A stretch of 64,000 nucleotides of DNA from NCBI GenBank assembly GCA_963921425.1, contig OY992837.1, positions 16,403,896-16,467,895 on the forward strand, read 5' to 3'. Made by a program: the position numbers and the translations under genes. Under the pieces are notes generated by a model that searched no databases, was not told the origin of the DNA, and was given only the letters and a program-made list of their open reading frames with translations. Below are positions 58,303 through 64,000 of this stretch, piece after piece (position 1 is the stretch's first letter; the number at the start of each line of letters is the position of its first letter). The stretch comes from Dryas octopetala. Taxonomy: Eukaryota; Streptophyta; Magnoliopsida; Rosales; Rosaceae.

Positions 58303-59076
58303 ATATATATATATATATATTAATTCATGGACTATTACAAAGTTTTCAACATATATTAATCCATCGACTATTACATTAACGGGTACATTTGTGTTGGAAC
58401 TTGGAAGACGAATTTTACAGCTGATGCATTAGCAAATCCTGATCATCATGTGTTTCATAAGCAAACTATTCTTGTAAATATGACGTATAAGTTTCTGTTT
58501 GACAACATATATGGAATTGGGTGTACAGCTCACAGCTGCTAGGTTGTAATGTTATTTTGAGGAGAGGGAGAGAGAGAGAGTAGTTGTAGTTCAGAAAAGA
58601 TAAAAGATAGTAGTTGCGGGCTTCACGTTCGATTACATAATCACATTTGCAACACAACACCTCATACATGATTGCCACCTACAGTCTCATGAGACATAAC
58701 AACTATGCATACTTATCATGACTTGCCTAAGCCATATATTGTTACCGGCCAAAATATCATCACTACAAGGAATGAAATTTAATTACTAGAATTAATTGTT
58801 GAGATCAAAGTGTTTGTATAATGTACGCAAGAATTGGGAGAATTCAACTTATTAGATTAAACACTTTAGTTGGCCTTAAATAGCCTTACAAGATAACTGA
58901 AACAAAGCAAGTTGCAGCCCACGTTCTACAACTCTAATAACGTGGTACATGGCTAAGGAATAGGTCAAAGGAAACAACATGTCCCTAAACAATAGGGATT
59001 ATTAACAGAGCAGTAACAAACTGCCAAACCAAACTCCAATGACTAACAACTTTAATATTAATTAATAAGTAGTCTT
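58303..59076. repeat. Downstream flank of gene D (third duplicate unit) with a probable solo LTR
   Basis: 58320-58790 matches the downstream flanks in units 1 and 2 (CATGGACTATTACAAAG; TTTCAACATATAT; CACCTCATACATGATTGCCACC), more diverged. It holds a short GA run. At 58797-59048 sits an insert with TGTTGAGATC and, reverse-complemented at the other end, TGTTAGTCATT, about 252 bp, resembling a small solo LTR. It is absent from the A and B flanks. It would lie in the 3' untranslated region of gene D. I find no clean target duplication. Confidence 0.6.
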
Positions 59077-60675
59077 TTACTTGGGATTAAAAACTCTACA
59101 GTCTTCCCTAATTTGGCCAGCGTTCCCAACAAGAACGTCGAGACTCCCCAACTTTAACATAGCCCTCGCAAAACTCTGACTGAAGCTACCACCATTTGAT
59201 GCAAACCCAGAAACAATCCCAGCTGTGGAATTATCCAAACCAAGCTCCTGGTCAATCTGCAACACACCTCTCTTTAACTGAACCTGGTTGTAGAACTGGT
59301 TATCAAAAACAAACGATGTGTTTTGGTCCAAAAACGTTTTTGGGTTACTAGGCGTAGATGCCCCACAGATCTTGGTCAACTTGGAAACCAAAGCGGGGTC
59401 CATTGAAGGGTCTGCAACCCCTGATCCTTGAAAGTTTGAAAGCCTGTCCTTGAAGAAACTACAGTGTACGACACCAACTGTGTGTGCTCCCAGAAGAGTC
59501 ACCATGTCGTTTAGAGTCATGCCTTTGGCAGTGAAAAATGGTAGAGCTTGAGACACAGAAAAAGATGGGCGAGGCAAGGAAACTTCGTCGGGATTGGATA
59601 CAAGCCCATCACGGCGGCCTGTCGGAGCAGCGTAGTTTGGGCCTCCAGCAAGAACCACTGCGTCTCGGGTTGCAAGGGTTATGATATCAGCACAGGACAC
59701 AGTGCAAGGGCATGCAGCCTCCAGGGCTTTCTTGGCCTCGTCAATGAGCTCAAATCCTCTTACTGTCAACATTGGTCCTGCGGCTTTCTCAGAGGGTTTC
59801 TGCTCTGTGGAGTCTATAAGTATGGAGGCATCACAACCCTACAATATACAAAGTGAGGTGCATTGGTTAATATGCAATGTTTTGTTCATTTACCAATTTG
59901 CTAAATGATGGGTCTATATTTCAGTTATTCATATATATGTAACTCAATCACTCTATATCTCATTATTTTTAAGTAAGATGCTGACATGCATGTATGTGTG
60001 TGACACATTATTTGATCCACAAATTTAAGGACTCTAGCATTCACTAAGATTTGACTTAATTAAAAAAAGAAAGTTACAGAAGTAGATATATATTTTTAAA
60101 AACATGTTCCTTCTCTAGGATAATTTAGTATATTATATTGTTATATTATGAATTTAGATCATTCTTCAAATGATCTATTGTTTCAATATATATGTAATAC
60201 TTGAATGATAGTCTGAAAATTTAAGGCTAAATTTTATTTTTGGTCCTTGTAGTTTGAGTTGGATTTCACTTTGGTGTCTATAGTTTCAATTGTTATGATT
60301 TTGGTGCTGCACTTTACAAATCGTTGCAATTTAAGGACACGTTAGCATTTTTATCAATTAATTCGTTAAATTAGTCATTAAATTGCTAACGATATGTAAT
60401 GTACATGACCAAAATCGAAATGGTTTGTAATGTACATGATCAAAAACACAACAAATTTGATGATTCGATAAACAAAAATGCTAAGATGTTCTTGAATTGC
60501 AACCATTTATAAACTACATGACCAAAATCATAATAATTGAAACTACATGGACCAAAGTAAAACTTAACTCAAACTACAAGGACCAAAATGAACTTTGGCC
60601 AAAATATAATATACCAGCTAGCTATATAGTGAAATAATATTAATGTACATATATATTAGAAATTAATGAAGGTTG

Positions 60676-60709
<34 letters not shown>

Positions 60710-60951
60710 TTGAGTGTGTATTTAACAAATAAAATTCTTACTCTGACAAAGCAGTCAAGGAAATGCATGCGAAGGAAACCCCCAGTGATGGTAGCATCAG
60801 CGGAGAATCCTTTTTGCACGACTTGTCGTATAATGGATTCAGCTTGTGGGCAGCTAGCTTTGTAGAAATCAACCCGTAGCTCAGCCACTACAAGAGGAAC
60901 AAGAACAAAGAAAAAGGCTATTAATGAGAATGAGCTCTTTATCTTCATCAT
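59077..60951 (-). CDS. Class III peroxidase D, distal histidine lost
   Basis: Predicted 323-aa secreted peroxidase with an open frame. Exon 1 is 60951-60742 (70 codons) and exon 2 is 59838-59077; the 903-bp intron is enlarged by a MITE. The signal peptide is the same as in A. In the distal motif the catalytic histidine, residue 65, is leucine: RMHFLDCFVRGCDASI instead of RMHFHDCFVR, a single CAT-to-CTT change at codon 60759-60757. Arg61, the proximal His in LLGAHTVG and the eight cysteines are kept. In plant peroxidases the distal His is needed to split peroxide, so standard activity should be nearly abolished. Other changes near it (S51A-like T to A, L to F) are mild. It could be an incipient pseudogene or a non-catalytic haem or binding protein. 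Confidence 0.88.
60225..60600. mobile_element. MULE-type MITE in the intron of peroxidase D
   Basis: The left end GGCTAAATTTTATTTTTGGT pairs with the reverse complement of the right end, GGCCAAAGTTCATTTTGGTC. The flanks AAAATTTAA (60216-60224) and AAAATATAA (60601-60609) are a near-exact 9-bp duplication. Long arms continue inside (GTAGTTTGAGTTG; CAATTTAAGGACACGTTAGC). It is non-coding. Confidence 0.78.
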
Positions 60952-61340
60952 CTTTCTCTTACTTTTTTTTTTGTTGTTGGTTTTTCTCTACTAAAGCAGT
61001 GGAATTTATGATGGACTAAGAGTTTGAGGACGAGCATATATATAGTGGGAGAGATGATGAGGTGGTAGCAATTATACTAAGCATTATATAGCTGGAGACT
61101 GATCGAAGGTGTCAACGGCAGGCCTTTTGAATTATATTTTGGATATATGAATGCATATGTGTATACAAATTAAGTCTATGCTGAGTCTGCTGGATCAGAA
61201 TTCAGTACTCATCTTTTTTTGCAGGGCAGGGACAAATGGCCGGACATTATGCATGAGAAAAGCCTTTTATAAACGACAACGAAAGCAATACAGTTAAGCA
61301 CTAAACGTTATTCGATCATCCATTCGGTCCATGTTGCATG
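60952..61340 (-). promoter_or_regulatory. Promoter of peroxidase D
   Basis: A TATATATAG box lies at 61037-61045, about 90 bp before the start codon. The sequence is nearly identical to the A promoter (34753-35123) until ATTCGATCATCC at about 61322, beyond which the two differ. In A the difference begins at the hAT insertion. Confidence 0.7.
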
Positions 61341-61345
61341 TTTTG

Positions 61346-62208
61346 GGCCGAGTTTTATTTTAGTTTTTATAAAAGAAATTTGCATATTAATTTATCACCG
61401 AGACAATGGGGGGTGTGTATATTTACCACTCAAACAAATTTTTTTTATTATTTGCCATCTAGACTTTGCACCATGTATCAATGTGGCATCTCCGTCACAT
61501 TTTCTGTTAAATTAGAACAAAATTCCTATTTTACCCTTGTATAAAATTAAAAAATTCATTTTTTTTATCCACTAATTGTTCTAAATAAAAATATTACTCT
61601 ATTCTAATTGAAAAAGAAACTTAAAACTTAAAACTTCAAAATGAAAAAAACTATGAAAAAAAAAATATTGAAAAAAGTTTTTTAAAACCCTTGTATGTAA
61701 TTTTATGAAAATACCCTTATAATTTAATAGAAGAATTGACAGAATGTGACGGAGGTGCCAAATTGCTATACGGTGCAAAGTCTGGATGGAAAATAGTAAA
61801 TTTTTTTTGTTTGGGGGGGTAAATGCACACACCCTCTCTAGTCTGAGTGGCAAATGTGCAAATCTATTTTTGTTATAATTTCAATTGTTTTGATTTTAGT
61901 CATGTATTTTACGACCGTTGCAATTTAAGGACACATTAGCATTTTGATCTATTCATTAAATTGTCAAATTACTTATGTTTTTCATCATGTACTTTAAAAA
62001 CTGTTATAAGTTTGGTCATGTACGTATTTTACAAATGATTAATAATTTAATGACGGATTAAACAAATTAATGGACAAAAATACTAACATGCCCTTGAATT
62101 GAAATGATTTGTAAAGTATAGGAAGAAAATCAGAACAATTGAAACTATAGGAATCAAAATGAAACTTAACTCAAACTATAAAGATGAATATTAATTGAAA
62201 CTAAGCCA
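61346..62208. mobile_element. Relative of the 60225 MITE, with a second MITE nested inside
   Basis: The outer element has the left end GGCCGAGTTTTATTTTAG and, reverse-complemented, the right end GGCTTAGTTTCAATTAAT. It shares AATTTAAGGACACATTAGC and CTTAACTCAAACTATA with 60225-60600. A nested inverted-repeat element (about 61367-61874) has arms GTGTATATTTACCACTCAAA and, mirrored, a GGTAAATGCACACACCC version. It also contains CGTCACATTTTCTGTTAAAT against AGAATGTGACGGAG. Target duplications are unclear for both. Confidence 0.5.
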
Positions 62209-62294
62209 TTAGAATTATATATTCCTAATGTTTGTATATATACTACTCCTATTGGTGATGATTAAGGATGTTGACGATTATGTATTAAATAAAA

Positions 62295-63404
62295 GGCTTA
62301 ATTATCGATTTACCACTCAAAATTGTAACTCATTCCCACTTTGCCACCTGAAAGATTTTTTGTCCCAGATTACCACCTGTAACTTACATTCGTGTCCTAT
62401 TTTATCTTGTTCCGTCAACAATTCCGTTAAAAATGATGACCTGGCAGTTAATGCTAACGTGGCGCATTGGATGTGCGCCACATGTCACATCTTTGCTTTT
62501 ATTTTCAGATTTTTTTATTTTTATAAACTTTAAAAATTAATTAAAAATAGCTCCGAACTCAGAAAAATACACGAAAAATTCATATGGACTCATTTTGACT
62601 AGAAATAATTTACTATCAGATTAAATTACCAATTTGCATTCTAAAAATTAAAAAAAAATTAGAAAGTCCAAATTTAGTTCTAAAAAATTAAAATAAATTT
62701 CCCTCTATTAAAAAAATTCTAGAATTTTAGTAAACACTTGGTCAAATTTTCAAAAATATTTTGGAAATTACTCAAAGCCTGTTTTAGAGAATTATTTCGA
62801 GACTTTTCATAAATTCTAGAATTTTTCTAGAATTTATTTTATAGGGAAATTTATTTTCCTCTAAGACCGAGAGGTCTTTTGGGTAACAAGTGTTCACCAG
62901 AAAGGTATTGTTAGTTTTTAGAAGACTAACGGTGCAGACCTCATATTTTTTGGAGTTCGGGAGATTATCCTATGAATTTTCAAGAGTCTAGAGTATTTTA
63001 ATTTTCTAGAAATAAATTTGGACTTTCCAATTTTTTTGGAAATTTTTAGAGGGAAAATTGGCATTTTGACCCCATAGTAAATTAGTACTAGTCAAGACAA
63101 GTCAATATGAATTTTCCGTGTATTCTTCTAAGTTCGGTGCTATTTTTAATTAATTTTCAAAGTTTATAAAAATAGGAAAATAAAAAAAATCATAAAATAC
63201 AAGAAAAGATGTGACATGTGGCACACATCTAGCGTGCCACGTCAGCATTAATTGCCAGATTATCATTTTTAACGGAATTGTTGACGGAACAAGGTAAAAT
63301 GAGACACGGATGTAAGTTACAGGTGGTAATCTAGGAAAAAAAAACTTTCAGGTGGCAAAGTGGGAATGAGTTACAATTTTGGGTGGTAAATCGATAATTA
63401 AGCC
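62295..63404. mobile_element. Foldback element with long TIRs (MULE-type), 1110 bp
   Basis: An exact 9-bp duplication TAAATAAAA (62286-62294, 63405-63413) flanks it. The arms start GGCTTAATTATCGATTTACC on both sides and pair for some 400 bp (for example ACATTCGTGTCCTATTTTAT against GTAAAATGAGACACGGATGT). This leaves an unpaired centre of about 300 bp. There is no coding region. A transcript would fold into a long hairpin. Confidence 0.88.
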
Positions 63405-63459
63405 TAAATAAAATGCTAAATTTGTTCCAAAGAATGCTGGTTATATATGTGTTGAGAGA

Positions 63460-63568
63460 TGATATCCGAAGTTCATCGTCAAAGATGACTTAGGGCGACG
63501 AAGCGTATTCGTCACCTAAAGTTACCTTAGGCGACGAACATCTAATTTCGTCGCCCTAAGTCCCAGTG
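63460..63568. mobile_element. CACTA-like terminal fragment
   Basis: Read on the minus strand from 63568: CACTGGGACTTAGGGCGACG, followed by alternating GGCGACGAA and TTCGTCGCC motifs at about 20-25 bp spacing. Arrays of GCGACGAA next to a CACT end are typical of CACTA subterminal regions. Only about 110 bp is present and the other end is not clear. Confidence 0.5.
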
Positions 63569-63585
63569 CCATTTTTTGTGTGCAT

Positions 63586-64000
63586 TTTTATGTATGTATT
63601 GCATACGATTCAATTGTGTTTCCAACGATCAGAACCGTTCATTTTTTAGTTCCCCATTCAAAGATTATCCCTGCAAAAAATTAGCTCAATCGAAGATGTG
63701 AAAGTTAGATAACGGTGATCGAACTTATGAATAATTGTTGATTTTCTAATACTAATCGAACGAGTAGATGAATTCCGATTTGGCCGATTTTTTACAGAGA
63801 TGATCTTTGAGTATAAACGAAGAAAATGAATTGCTCTGATCATTGAAATCATGTTGTGGTCTTCACAATTGTTGAATCGACACAGTTTAAACGAAAAATT
63901 TAATAGAATTATACTCTTCAAGTGTATTTATATATAGAATCTCACATATAAATCGTATTTCCAATGATCCAAACCGTTCATTTTTTAGGTCATCACTCAA
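63586..64000. mobile_element. Foldback MITE with conserved core, running off the window
   Basis: CGATCAGAACCGTTCATTTT, then ATTATCCCTGCAAAAAATTAG (63661) is mirrored by GATTTTTTACAGAGATGATC (63785) and a diverged end near 63870. At 63955 the motif CAATGATCCAAACCGTTCAT begins again and reaches the window edge. There is therefore either a second copy in tandem or a larger nested structure. Confidence 0.6.

Noticed and set aside
1-64000. tRNA, rRNA or conserved snRNA genes
   Set aside because: I looked for cloverleaf-like box A/box B pairs and rRNA motifs and found only primer-binding sites of retroelements and a SINE remnant.

Overview
This is a stretch of plant nuclear DNA: AT-rich, intron-bearing and transposon-dense. 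It carries an R2R3-MYB gene, class III peroxidase genes, and transposons of plant type (MULE, hAT, PIF/Harbinger, LTR, TRIM, SINE). The MYB subgroup and the peroxidase clade point to a eudicot. I think a woody rosid is likely, but the sequence alone does not fix the species.

Layout. 1-7.2 kb: intergenic, with one MULE-like element, a TRIM relic and two MITEs. 7.9-9.4 kb: an intact three-exon R2R3-MYB gene on + (390 aa, subgroup-21 type). 9.4-23.4 kb: intergenic and transposon-rich, with a hAT-like element, MITEs, a decayed Copia gag, a second copy of the MULE-like element, and a 2.8-kb Harbinger-type element carrying a tandem-repeat array. 23.4-53.1 kb: a tandem segmental duplication. Each unit contains an LTR, a flank and a class III peroxidase gene on -. 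Unit 1 was later invaded by a 5.7-kb apparently autonomous MULE (26231-31905), a Harbinger-type element and a hAT element. Unit 2 was invaded by a SINE, a solo LTR, a second MULE and a 2.6-kb solo LTR. 53.1-64 kb: a peroxidase pseudogene split by a TRIM, LTR debris, a fourth peroxidase whose catalytic distal histidine has become leucine, and a series of foldback MITEs.

The most interesting unit is the MULE at 26231-31905. Its 227-bp terminal inverted repeats read as identical. It has a 9-bp target-site duplication, and the empty site is preserved in the duplicated unit. Two genes converge from the two TIRs: a MURA-type transposase (about 982 aa after splicing) and a small GRF-type zinc-finger protein with a C-terminal membrane segment. 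This is the gene layout of maize MuDR (mudrA/mudrB), with a GRF-membrane protein in the mudrB position. A second, unrelated MULE at 45114-46926 carries a homologue of the same small protein.

The peroxidases form a tandem family of the PER57/PER44 type, secreted and with a single intron: A (33485-34752), B (48925-50151), C (pseudogene) and D (59077-60951). Gene A is a mosaic of a B-like 3' part and a D-like promoter and signal-peptide region. The breakpoint lies within 34602-34646. Because units 1 and 2 are so similar, nearly every later insertion has its empty site in the other unit, which gives a relative order of insertions.
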